Source: DAOTXN01 sp034435435
GTDB taxonomy: Bacteria; Chloroflexota; Anaerolineae; S140-20
Assembly (NCBI GenBank): GCA_034435435.1
Contig: DAOTXN010000091.1
Span: 1-48,971, forward strand
DNA: 48,971 bases
Direction: 5' to 3'
The translations under genes were made by a program, and so were the position numbers. Of the stretch, positions 23,503 to 30,260 are shown piece after piece. The notes beneath the pieces were generated by a model. That model made no database searches. It saw nothing but the letters and a program-made list of their open reading frames with translations, and was not told the origin of the DNA. Positions within the stretch are counted from its first letter, which is position 1. The number at the start of each line of letters is the position of its first letter.

Positions 23503-23832
23503 ATGTCCCAGGATAACGCGTTTCGCTGTTATGTTTATCGTGATCAAGACGGACAGTACGTCGCTCGCTGCCTGGATTTGTTACTGGTTGACGTCCGTGA
23601 CACAATGGACAAGGCCATCGCCGCCCTGGACGAAAACATTTTAGGCTACCTTGAGGCAATGGGTGAGATGAGCACAGCGAGTACACTGATCCCACGCCCC
23701 TATCCCCCTCGTCAGTGGCTTCATTTTTACGCCCTGTTAATCTTGAACACGGTCAAAACACTTTTGGGTCGCAAGCCCTCCTTTTTGTACTTTGTCAAGC
23801 GCGTGGAGGGAGACCAACTGGTTTATGCCTAA
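23503..23832 (+). CDS. hicB: HicB-like antitoxin
   Basis: A 109-aa protein. RCYVYRDQDGQYVARCLDLLLVDVRDTMDKAIAALDENILGYLE is the partial RNase H-like HicB fold (UPF0150). No clear helix-turn-helix or ribbon-helix-helix follows; the C-terminal half (RQWLHFYALLILNTVKTLLG) is hydrophobic and unusual for HicB. ATG 23503 has GAGGTG 5 nt upstream. The reading overlaps hicA by 8 nt, with antitoxin first. It probably neutralises HicA, but if it lacks a DNA-binding part the operator at 23464-23487 may be read by another protein. Confidence 0.75.
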   Translation: MSQDNAFRCYVYRDQDGQYVARCLDLLLVDVRDTMDKAIAALDENILGYLEAMGEMSTASTLIPRPYPPRQWLHFYALLILNTVKTLLGRKPSFLYFVKRVEGDQLVYA

Positions 23833-24118
23833 ACGCTACCCACCGTTGACTCCACGCGAAGTCGTTGCCATTCTACGAGCGCGTGAGTTTGAGCACGTGC
23901 GCACCCGGGGCAGCCACGAGTATTATGGCGGCTCTGTTCGCGGTCAACGCCGAATGGTCACCGTAGACACCCACTACCGAGAGTTCAGCCCTCAGCTTAT
24001 CACCTCGATGATTCTGCAGTCCGGCCTGACCCGCGCCGAGTTCTACGGCAGCACCGAGTCCACGGCTCGCAAGATCAACCTGCGTTCTGACCAGTATCCG
24101 ATTCCGATTGAGAACTAG
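23825..24118 (+). CDS. hicA: HicA-like mRNA interferase toxin
   Basis: A 97-aa protein with the HicA dsRBD-like fold. PLTPREVVAILRAREFEHVRTRGSHEYY contains the catalytic His (H31) in the RGSHxxY motif, and the second half (VTVDTHYREFSPQLITSMILQSGLTRAEF) is typical of YcfA/HicA, where the GxSHxxY and P-x-H-x-x-E-L segments define the family. It should cleave mRNA without sequence stringency when free of HicB. ATG 23825 overlaps the hicB stop. It converges with the Mth938-like gene 19 nt later. Confidence 0.85.
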   Translation: MPKRYPPLTPREVVAILRAREFEHVRTRGSHEYYGGSVRGQRRMVTVDTHYREFSPQLITSMILQSGLTRAEFYGSTESTARKINLRSDQYPIPIEN

Positions 24119-24137
24119 CCGGACCTAACCGGTCCGG

Positions 24138-24506
24138 CTAACACGTGACGTGAAACAACCCGATGGTCTCGCCCTTGCGCTCGGTCTCGTTCCACTTTTC
24201 CAGCGCCTCGGGTGTGGACAGCAACATCACTTCGCAGCCCTGCTCGGCCAGGAACGCCTGAGCCTCTTTGGACAGACGTACATTGTCGTACTGCCCCGTA
24301 CCCACGATGAGCAGCTTGCCCCCTTTTTCATACACGTCCTGAATCTCCTCCAGCGAAACCTTGTGCGACGTGCCAAACAGTTGCTTGGATAGCTTTTTCT
24401 TGCGTTTGCGCACCGCGCCGTCCAGCTCGATCACGACGTCGTGATGAAAAGTCTCTTTGCCGACGGTAATCGAACCAAAGCTCGTCGCTTTGATTTTGGG
24501 TTTCAT
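24138..24506 (-). CDS. Mth938-like (DUF498) domain protein
   Basis: A 122-aa protein. ATSFGSITVGKETFHHDVVIELDG and LLIVGTGQYDNVRLSKEAQAFLAEQGCEVMLLSTPEAL are the two halves of the DUF498/Mth938 fold (related to eukaryotic AAMDC and NDUFAF3), a small alpha/beta fold of unknown biochemical role. ATG 24506 is chosen because the longer frame enters the T-box terminator. It is the first gene downstream of the T-box leader at 24545-24803, so it is formally under T-box control, which is not known for this family. Confidence 0.85.
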   Translation of the reverse strand: MKPKIKATSFGSITVGKETFHHDVVIELDGAVRKRKKKLSKQLFGTSHKVSLEEIQDVYEKGGKLLIVGTGQYDNVRLSKEAQAFLAEQGCEVMLLSTPEALEKWNETERKGETIGLFHVTC

Positions 24507-24544
24507 CGTTCCCCACTCCCCAATCCCCAATATCAACCAACACA

Positions 24545-24803
24545 AACCCCCTTCCATCACAAGGACGAAAAGGGGGCTTTCGCGGTACCACCTTGCTTCG
24601 GCCGGTCCGTTCGTGGCTCGACCGGCTCACCACGACTGGACTGACTGCGCTCTGACGCGATAACGGGCGTACCCGGGTAAAGCTACTCGTTTCACTCCAC
24701 CAACTCCCAGGCGACCTTTGGCAAGTGCGGCTGCGGGGGCTTTCAGCCTGTGGCCTCTCCTTCTCTACCAGGCGCGAGCCTGCCTACTCTTCCCGTTCGC
24801 AGT
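24545..24803 (-). promoter_or_regulatory. T-box riboswitch leader, likely tyrosine (UAC) specifier
   Basis: Read on the minus strand. The Stem I base GCGAACGGG pairs with CCCGTT; conserved AAGAGTA, AGAGA and GAAAC elements follow. The T-box motif AAGGTGGTACCGCG lies at 24594-24581. A terminator hairpin (24576-24547; CCCCCTT pairing AAGGGGG) is followed by TTTGTG. By position against the glyQS T-box the specifier is UAC (24671-24669, before G and the CCCGTT helix), meaning Tyr; GUA (Val) in a shifted reading is possible. It has its own promoter. It senses uncharged tRNA, normally ahead of aminoacyl-tRNA synthetases or amino-acid transporters; here only the Mth938-like gene follows. Confidence 0.9.
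24547..24576 (-). terminator. intrinsic terminator of the T-box leader
   Basis: CCCCCTT (24576-24570) and AAGGGGG (24553-24547), 16-nt loop, then TTTGTGTT. It competes with the antiterminator containing the T-box motif. Confidence 0.8.
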
Positions 24804-24830
24804 TGTTTGGCTATTCAGCTATGGCACACG

Positions 24831-24859
24831 ATTATAACACCAGCTCCGATTGCCGTCAA
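24831..24859 (-). promoter_or_regulatory. promoter of the T-box transcript
   Basis: Minus-strand TTGACG (24859-24854), 17-nt spacer and TATAAT (24836-24831), 30 nt before Stem I. Confidence 0.8.
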
Positions 24860-24971
24860 CCTGACCGGGGTGCGTTTTTTCGCAGCAGCGTTCCTCCCAC
24901 CGCCCAAAACTGTGGTACAATATAACAGCAACTTTTATCGGGCATCTTGTTTTCCTCTATCTGGAGCCAAA

Positions 24972-25589
24972 GTGACACTAGTACAATCTCTTATGAATAC
25001 ATTCCTTCGCCGGTTCCCGCTCGACGCGCTGGCCGACTTGGTGGGTCGGATATACCTGGATCGGTGCATCGAGCTGGTGTGGCGTACCGTGCGCCGGGAC
25101 CGTATGCGCCGGTTGCACCCTCAGGAAATCCGCGCAGCCGAACACGTATTTGGATACACGTTTCCATACGAAGATGTGCGAGTTTATGAAAACTCTCCCT
25201 TTGCCGCGTTCCTGGTATCCTTGAGCAACCGCGTACATCTCCCCCAGGATCGGGGCCTTGGTGTGACCGTGTTCAACACCATCCATTTTAGTGTTCAACT
25301 GGAGCCGGACCATGCCGATATACCCTGGCTGATCCACGAGATGACGCACGTGTGGCAATACCGGCAATACGGACCGCGCTACCTTGTCAACGCCTTGCAA
25401 GCGCAAGCCGAATTTGGGCACGGGGCCTACGAGTTCCGAGAAGGTGTGGCGCAAGGCTGGCCATGGGAGCGATTCAACCCAGAGCAGCAAGCGGACATTG
25501 CGCGCGCTTTTTACAAAGCGCTCGTGCAGGGACAGGACGTGGCCGAGTTTCGACCTTATATCGGCAAATTGCGTGGGGTCGCGCTCTAG
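24972..25589 (+). CDS. putative HExxH zinc metallopeptidase-like protein
   Basis: A 205-aa protein from GTG 24972 (GGAG 5 nt upstream); ATG 24993 is the alternative. The core holds IPWLIHEMTHVWQYRQYGP, a perfect HExxH zincin motif, preceded by LHPQEIRAAEHVFGYTFPYEDVRVYE. The layout recalls DUF4157-like and Vgr-related small proteins, in which an HEMTHVWQ helix follows a similar N-terminal segment. No signal peptide is seen. The third zinc ligand is not obvious; the later Glu/His residues (EFGHGAYEFREG) are candidates. It diverges from the T-box transcript. Its TAG stop (25587-25589) is made by the end of palindromic element C. The substrate is unknown. Confidence 0.65.
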   Translation: MTLVQSLMNTFLRRFPLDALADLVGRIYLDRCIELVWRTVRRDRMRRLHPQEIRAAEHVFGYTFPYEDVRVYENSPFAAFLVSLSNRVHLPQDRGLGVTVFNTIHFSVQLEPDHADIPWLIHEMTHVWQYRQYGPRYLVNALQAQAEFGHGAYEFREGVAQGWPWERFNPEQQADIARAFYKALVQGQDVAEFRPYIGKLRGVAL

Positions 25590-25660
25590 CAGCCTGTCGG
25601 AGAGACGTAATTTAGCCCCTTGTGGGCGTCCAAAATGAGGGTTCTCCGACAGGCTGCTAG
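25586..25660 (+). mobile_element. palindromic MITE-like element, copy C (internally deleted)
   Basis: A 75-bp copy with perfect CTAGCAGCCTGTCGGAGA ends and the first 33 nt nearly identical to copy A (one mismatch). The central part present in A and B is missing. It lies between convergent genes and provides the stop codon of the HExxH gene; the E2 gene ends 8 nt beyond it. Confidence 0.85.
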
Positions 25661-25667
25661 TCCGTCC

Positions 25668-26957
25668 TCATTCCAAGAGCAGGTACGGATTCTCAACCAG
25701 GTGTTTGATCCGCTGCAAGAACCGTGCGGCCGGCGCACCGTCCACCAGGCGGTGATCAAACACCAGACTCAGCGTCCACATCTGCCGCACGACGATTGCG
25801 CCATCCTTGACAACCGGCTTGGGCTGGATACGCCCCACGCCCAAAATCGCCGCCTCGGGCAGATTGATCACCGGTGTAAAGGCGTCGATCTCGTGCATCC
25901 CCAGGTTGGTGATGGTGAACGTGCCGCCTGACAGATCGTCGGGGGCGGCCTTGCCCGCCCGCGCCCGCTCGACCAGCGCGCGAAACTCGACCCCAAAAGC
26001 CCGCAAACCCTTCCGGTCGGCATCGCGGATCACCGGCACCAGCAGCCCGCGCTCGGTGTCCACGGCCATGCCCAAGTTAACCTGCGGCAGCCGCTCGATG
26101 GCCTGGCCGTCGGCGCTGAGGCGGGCGTTCATGTAGGGGAACTCGCGCAAGGCGCGGGCGACGATGAGCGCCAACAGGTCGTTGTAGCCTGGCGCAAAGC
26201 CCCACGCTTCGGTCACGCTGGCCTTTAATCCCTCGCGCGCCTCAACCAGGGCCGTCGCGTCGGCCTCGGTGACCAGCGTAACACGGGCGGTGGCGTGGAC
26301 GCTGGCGGCCATGCGCTCGGCGATGACGCGCCGCAACCCGATGAGGGGCGCGCTTGCGATGACCGGCATCCCGGCCGGCTCGCCGGAGAGCGCCTGCACC
26401 GCGGCTTCTACGTCGGCCCGGGTCACGCGCCCGCTCGCGCCGGTCCCGCTGAGCGCGGCCACGTCCACACCCAAAGCCTCGGCGGCCTTGCGGGCGACGG
26501 GCGTCGGTTTGGGTCGCGCCGCCAGGTGGGCCACGACGTCTTTTTCCTGGATGCGCCCGTTGGGGCCGCTGCCGCTCACCAGCGTCAGGTTCACCTTTTT
26601 CTCCCGCGCCAGCTTGCGCGCCCGAGGCGAGCTAAACAGGCGCGTTCTCTCCGGCGCTGCGGCGATAGATGGCGCGGTCTGGAGTTCAGGGACGGCAGAT
26701 GGCGCGACGGCTGCAGCGGTCATCGCTTCGGGCCGATACGCGGAAATGTCCTCGTCGGGCGTGGAAGTGATCAGCGCCACAACGGTCAGCACGGGCACGG
26801 CCTCGCCTGCCGGGACCGCAATCTGGCGCAAAAAACCGCGCGTCGTGGCCTCTACCTCCAGCGTGGCCTTGTCCGATTCGATGGAAAACAATACCTCGCC
26901 GCGCTGGACCGGCTCTCCTTCCTGCTTGAACCACTCGATGATGGCGCCCTCTTCCAT
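25668..26957 (-). CDS. 2-oxoacid dehydrogenase E2 (dihydrolipoamide acyltransferase), N-terminally clipped
   Basis: A 429-aa protein. The lipoyl domain (1-62) carries the lipoyl-Lys in ESDKATLEV (K30). Two tandem peripheral-subunit-binding domains follow (about 107-146, SSPRARKLAREKKVNL; about 154-188, VARKAAEALGVDV). The acyltransferase domain ends with FDHRLVDGAPAARFL, the DHRxxDG catalytic motif. E2 accepts the acyl group from E1 and passes it to CoA. ATG 26957 corresponds to the middle of the usual opening MPxxGxTMEEG: the first beta-strand of the lipoyl domain is missing. The gene overlaps the end of the E1 reading by 106 nt in another frame. A deletion at the E1/E2 boundary is inferred. 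No E3 gene is adjacent. Confidence 0.88.
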   Translation of the reverse strand: MEEGAIIEWFKQEGEPVQRGEVLFSIESDKATLEVEATTRGFLRQIAVPAGEAVPVLTVVALITSTPDEDISAYRPEAMTAAAVAPSAVPELQTAPSIAAAPERTRLFSSPRARKLAREKKVNLTLVSGSGPNGRIQEKDVVAHLAARPKPTPVARKAAEALGVDVAALSGTGASGRVTRADVEAAVQALSGEPAGMPVIASAPLIGLRRVIAERMAASVHATARVTLVTEADATALVEAREGLKASVTEAWGFAPGYNDLLALIVARALREFPYMNARLSADGQAIERLPQVNLGMAVDTERGLLVPVIRDADRKGLRAFGVEFRALVERARAGKAAPDDLSGGTFTITNLGMHEIDAFTPVINLPEAAILGVGRIQPKPVVKDGAIVVRQMWTLSLVFDHRLVDGAPAARFLQRIKHLVENPYLLLE

Positions 26958-28978
26958 CGTCTGACGTTCGGAATGGCCGCATCTTCCAGCGGCTCGCTCA
27001 TCGGCACCGGCACGTCGGCCGCCGCCACGCGCACCACCGGCGCGTCCAGCCAGTCGAACAGCTCCTCCTGGATGCGCATGGCCAGCTCGCTGATGAACGA
27101 GCCTGTCTTGTACGCTTCGGTGACGCCCACCACGCGCCCGGTCTTGCGCACCGACGCCGCCACGGTGTCCATGTCCAGCGGCTTGAGCGTGCGCAGGTCA
27201 ATCACCTCGACACTGACGCCTTCCCCGGTCAGTTTTTCCGCCGCTTCCAGCGCCCGGTGCACCATGCGCGAGTAGGTGACCAGCGTCACGTCGGAACCCT
27301 CGCGCTTGACGTCGGCCACGCCAAAGGGGATGATGTAGTCCTCGTCCGGCACGTAGCCCTCGACGCCGTAAAGCACCTTGTGCTCGATAAACATCACCGG
27401 GTTGTCGTCGCGGATGGCCGCCTTGAGCAGGCCCTTGGCGTCGTAGGGCGTGCTGGGCATGACGACGTAAATGCCGGGGAAATGCGTCCACAGCGCCTCC
27501 AACGACTGGGAATGGTGGGCGGCGATGCAGCGCCCGGCCCCGCCTTCGGTGCGGATGACCATAGGCACGGTGGTCTTGCCGCCAAACATGTAGCGATTCT
27601 TGGCCCCTTGGTTAGCAATCTGGTCCATCGCCAGCGGTGTAAAGTCCACGTACATGATTTCGGCCACGGGGCGCATGCCGCACATGGCCGCGCCCACGGC
27701 CGCCCCGCCGATGGTCGCCTCGGAGATGGGCGTATCGCGCACGCGCTCTGGCCCAAACTCGTCGAACAGGCCGCGCGTCGCGCCGTAGGCCCCGCCGTAT
27801 AGACCCACGTCCTCGCCCATCACAAACACGGATTCGTCGCGCAGCATCTCTTCGCGCAGGGCATCGCGGATTGCTTCCCAGTAGCGCACCCGGCGCACGC
27901 CGGCGCCGTCGCTGCGGCACTTGAGGCGCAGCTCGCGCTCGCGGGCCGCGTCGGCCGCGGTCCACCGAAAGGGCGCGTAAACGAACCTCTCCAGCTCTTC
28001 CACCGGCGGCGTGGGGGAATTGAGGGCGAACTGGGTCGCGGCCTCGATGGCCCGTTCGACTGCTTGCTCGACGGCGTCCACCTCGGCCTGGCTGGCGATC
28101 CCCGCCTCGACCAGGCGAGCGGCAAAGCTGGGGATGGGGTCGCGGGCTTTCCAGGTCGCTTCTTCTTCTTTGGTGCGGTACTTGCGCGGGTCGGAGCGCG
28201 AGTGGCCGTACCAGCGATAGGCCCGGCACTCGATGAGCGAAGGCCCCCCATTGGGGCCAGAGCGGGCGCGCGCCACGGCCCGCCCCACTGCCTCGCGCAC
28301 GGCCAGCACGTCCATGCCGTCCACCACTTCGCCGGGCATGTCGTAGGCGCAGGCCCGCCCGGCGATGTCTTGTTTGGCGGCGGCCTGGTCGAGGGGCACC
28401 GACATGCCGTACAGGTTGTTCTCGACGATAAACACCACGGGCAGCTTCCACAGCCCGGCCATGTTGAGCGCCTCGTGGAAATTGCCGGTCTGCGCGGCGC
28501 CATCGCCAAAAAAGCACAGCACGACCCGCTCGGCGCCCTGCAGTCTTTGGGCCAGCGCCGCTCCGGCGGCGACCGGCAGGTTGCCGCCGACGATGCCGGT
28601 GGCGCCCAGGTTGCCCTTTTCCACATCGGCGATGTGCATTGAGCCGCCCCGCCCCCGGCAATAGCCGGTCTCGCGGCCGCACAGCTCGGCCATCATCTTG
28701 TTATAGTGCTCCTGTCTGGCCTGTGCAGTTTTGGTGATGCTGGCGCCCCGGGCGTGGCAGTGGCCGTGACCGCGGTGGGCGCTGGTAATCAGGTCGTCGT
28801 CGCGCAGGGTCGAGATGGCCCCCACGGCGATGGCTTCTTCACCGGCGTACAGGTGCGATGCGCCTTTGATGACGTTGCGGCCCAGCAGGTCGTAGACCCG
28901 ATCTTCGAACATGCGGATCTCCCACATCTGCTGCAAGAGATCGAGGGCCTGGGTTTTGGTCAGATTGTGCTTTTCCAA
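26852..28978 (-). CDS. 2-oxoacid dehydrogenase E1, fused alpha and beta subunits
   Basis: A 708-aa protein. Residues 1 to about 340 are E1 alpha with the thiamine diphosphate motif FGDGAAQTGNFHEALNMAG...NN (158-188). From about 360, VRYWEAIRDALREEMLRDESVFVMGEDVGLYGGAYG begins E1 beta, which runs to VPVPMSEPLEDAAIPN. The last 35-40 residues (WKRAPSSSGSSRKES...) are E2 sequence read in the wrong frame, so the native stop has been lost. The start is TTG 28978, where an in-frame stop lies 12 nt upstream; ribosome-site support is weak. It probably oxidises pyruvate, acetoin or a branched 2-oxoacid. A SorC-type regulator lies 77 nt upstream. Confidence 0.88.
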   Translation of the reverse strand: MEKHNLTKTQALDLLQQMWEIRMFEDRVYDLLGRNVIKGASHLYAGEEAIAVGAISTLRDDDLITSAHRGHGHCHARGASITKTAQARQEHYNKMMAELCGRETGYCRGRGGSMHIADVEKGNLGATGIVGGNLPVAAGAALAQRLQGAERVVLCFFGDGAAQTGNFHEALNMAGLWKLPVVFIVENNLYGMSVPLDQAAAKQDIAGRACAYDMPGEVVDGMDVLAVREAVGRAVARARSGPNGGPSLIECRAYRWYGHSRSDPRKYRTKEEEATWKARDPIPSFAARLVEAGIASQAEVDAVEQAVERAIEAATQFALNSPTPPVEELERFVYAPFRWTAADAARERELRLKCRSDGAGVRRVRYWEAIRDALREEMLRDESVFVMGEDVGLYGGAYGATRGLFDEFGPERVRDTPISEATIGGAAVGAAMCGMRPVAEIMYVDFTPLAMDQIANQGAKNRYMFGGKTTVPMVIRTEGGAGRCIAAHHSQSLEALWTHFPGIYVVMPSTPYDAKGLLKAAIRDDNPVMFIEHKVLYGVEGYVPDEDYIIPFGVADVKREGSDVTLVTYSRMVHRALEAAEKLTGEGVSVEVIDLRTLKPLDMDTVAASVRKTGRVVGVTEAYKTGSFISELAMRIQEELFDWLDAPVVRVAAADVPVPMSEPLEDAAIPNVRRWKRAPSSSGSSRKESRSSAARYCFPSNRTRPRWR

Positions 28979-29012
28979 GTGTGTCGCTCACGGTCAAAAT
29001 TGCCTCCTGTGA

Positions 29013-29055
29013 AACGTGAAACGTGATGAGTGATGAGTGATGAGTGATGAGTGAA
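29013..29055 (+). repeat. heptanucleotide tandem tract (GTGAAAC and GTGATGA units)
   Basis: Two GTGAAAC units then four GTGATGA units in exact 7-bp steps. It fills the gap between the SorC regulator and E1 and ends at the SorC stop codon. The reverse strand gives ACGTTTC, related to the ACGTTTT units at 2515-2540. Confidence 0.9.
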
Positions 29056-30000
29056 TTAGTCGGGGTTCAGGATGTTTTGGGCGGCTGCGTCGTCGGTGAC
29101 GAGCACGTCGATGTGCTTGCCGCGTAATGCGCCCAGAATGGCCTGGGCTTTGTTTGCTCCTCCGGCCACGCCGATCACCTGCCCGACCGTGTGCAGCGTT
29201 TCCAACTCGACGCCCACCACTCGTTGGTTCAGCGCGACGTCTGACACGTACCCGTGGGCGTCGTAGTGCCGGGCGCATATATCGCCCACCACGCCTTGGG
29301 CGCACAGTTGGGTCAGCGCGTCCCGCTCCAGGTAGCCGGCCCGCAGCAGGCTAGAGACCTCGGGGGCCGGCGCGCCGATGCCCACCAGCGCCACGTCCGC
29401 CCGGCAGGCCAGGGAGAGCGTCTCGCGGATGCGCGGCTGCTGCAGGATCACGTCGCGGGCGTGGGCATCCTCGACGATCAGGGGGGCGTGCAGGTAGCGA
29501 TGTTCCCCCCCATACACAGAGGCCAGCAGGCGGGCCACTTCGGGTCCGTCGATCAGCGGGTCGCCGCTGCCCAGCGCGCCGACCATCTGCACCACCGTGA
29601 TCGGCAACCGGCGTTCCGGCCGGATGGCTCGCACGGTATTATACACGGCTGCGCCCCAGGAAATGCCGAGGATGGTGTCTTTTTTTACGACGCTCTCGAT
29701 GTAACGGGCCGCCAATACCCCCAATCCCCGCAGCATCTCCTCGTGTGGGCGGTCGCGTCCCAGCAGCACGCTGGCCTGGCGCAAGCCGAAACGCGCGATC
29801 AGCTCTGCCTCGATCTCCGGAGCCGTTTTCCAGGGATAGTGGACGACGATTTCGACCACCCCCGTCTCGCGCGCTTTTTGGAGCAGCCGCGAGATGGTCG
29901 AGCGCGAAGTGACCATGCGGCGGGCGATCTCGTCGTGAGTCAGGTTGTCCTCGTAATACATGCTGGCGACGCGGGCCAGCAGCTCGGCGCGTTCGAGCAT
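29056..30000 (-). CDS. SorC/DeoR-type sugar-binding transcriptional regulator
   Basis: A 314-aa protein. The N-terminal helix-turn-helix LTHDEIARRMVTSRSTISRLLQKAR (about 20-44) is followed by a SorC effector domain (about 55-314; KDTILGISWGAAVYNTVRAI, VVQMVGALGSGDP, IGVAGGANKAQAILGALRGKHIDVLVTDDAAA). Such tetrameric regulators respond to phosphorylated sugars or polyols. ATG 30000 is preceded by GAGGTC. Two inverted repeats sharing TGCAC lie just upstream. The fused E1 and E2 genes follow in the same direction, which suggests that they are its targets. The effector is unknown. Confidence 0.9.
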   Translation of the reverse strand: MLERAELLARVASMYYEDNLTHDEIARRMVTSRSTISRLLQKARETGVVEIVVHYPWKTAPEIEAELIARFGLRQASVLLGRDRPHEEMLRGLGVLAARYIESVVKKDTILGISWGAAVYNTVRAIRPERRLPITVVQMVGALGSGDPLIDGPEVARLLASVYGGEHRYLHAPLIVEDAHARDVILQQPRIRETLSLACRADVALVGIGAPAPEVSSLLRAGYLERDALTQLCAQGVVGDICARHYDAHGYVSDVALNQRVVGVELETLHTVGQVIGVAGGANKAQAILGALRGKHIDVLVTDDAAAQNILNPD

Positions 30001-30022
30001 GGCGTTCGACCTCAAAGGGAAA

Positions 30023-30047
30023 GTGCACAAATATTCATCGTGTGCAC
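30023..30047. promoter_or_regulatory. inverted repeat upstream of the SorC gene, candidate operator 1
   Basis: GTGCAC (30023-30028) and GTGCAC (30042-30047), each self-palindromic, separated by 13 A/T-rich nt, 22 nt upstream of the SorC ATG. It shares TGCAC with the second site at 30106-30123. Confidence 0.55.
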
Positions 30048-30105
30048 TTTTTCTCAGATGAGATTTTAGCGGATAGGGGAGCCGGTGTCAATAGCCAGGG
30101 CGAAA

Positions 30106-30123
30106 ATTGCACGAACGTGCAAT
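30106..30123. promoter_or_regulatory. perfect palindrome ATTGCAC-GAAC-GTGCAAT, candidate operator 2
   Basis: Seven-bp arms and a 4-nt centre in the SorC-ROK divergent region. It could serve SorC autoregulation or cross-control of the ROK promoter 60 nt away. Confidence 0.55.
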
Positions 30124-30182
30124 CTGCACCCGGTTGATAGGGCTTATCGCGTATAATAAATTCACAATGAAAATTAAAAGGC

Positions 30183-30211
30183 TTGACAAATCCGTAATTA
30201 TATATTATAAT
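30183..30211 (+). promoter_or_regulatory. promoter of the ROK regulator
   Basis: Perfect TTGACA (30183-30188), 17-nt spacer and perfect TATAAT (30206-30211), in A/T-rich sequence 49 nt before ATG 30261. Confidence 0.85.
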
Positions 30212-30260
30212 AACTTTAATTGGTCGGGGCGACCGTGGAACTTGAACAGAGGTAGCCGAT

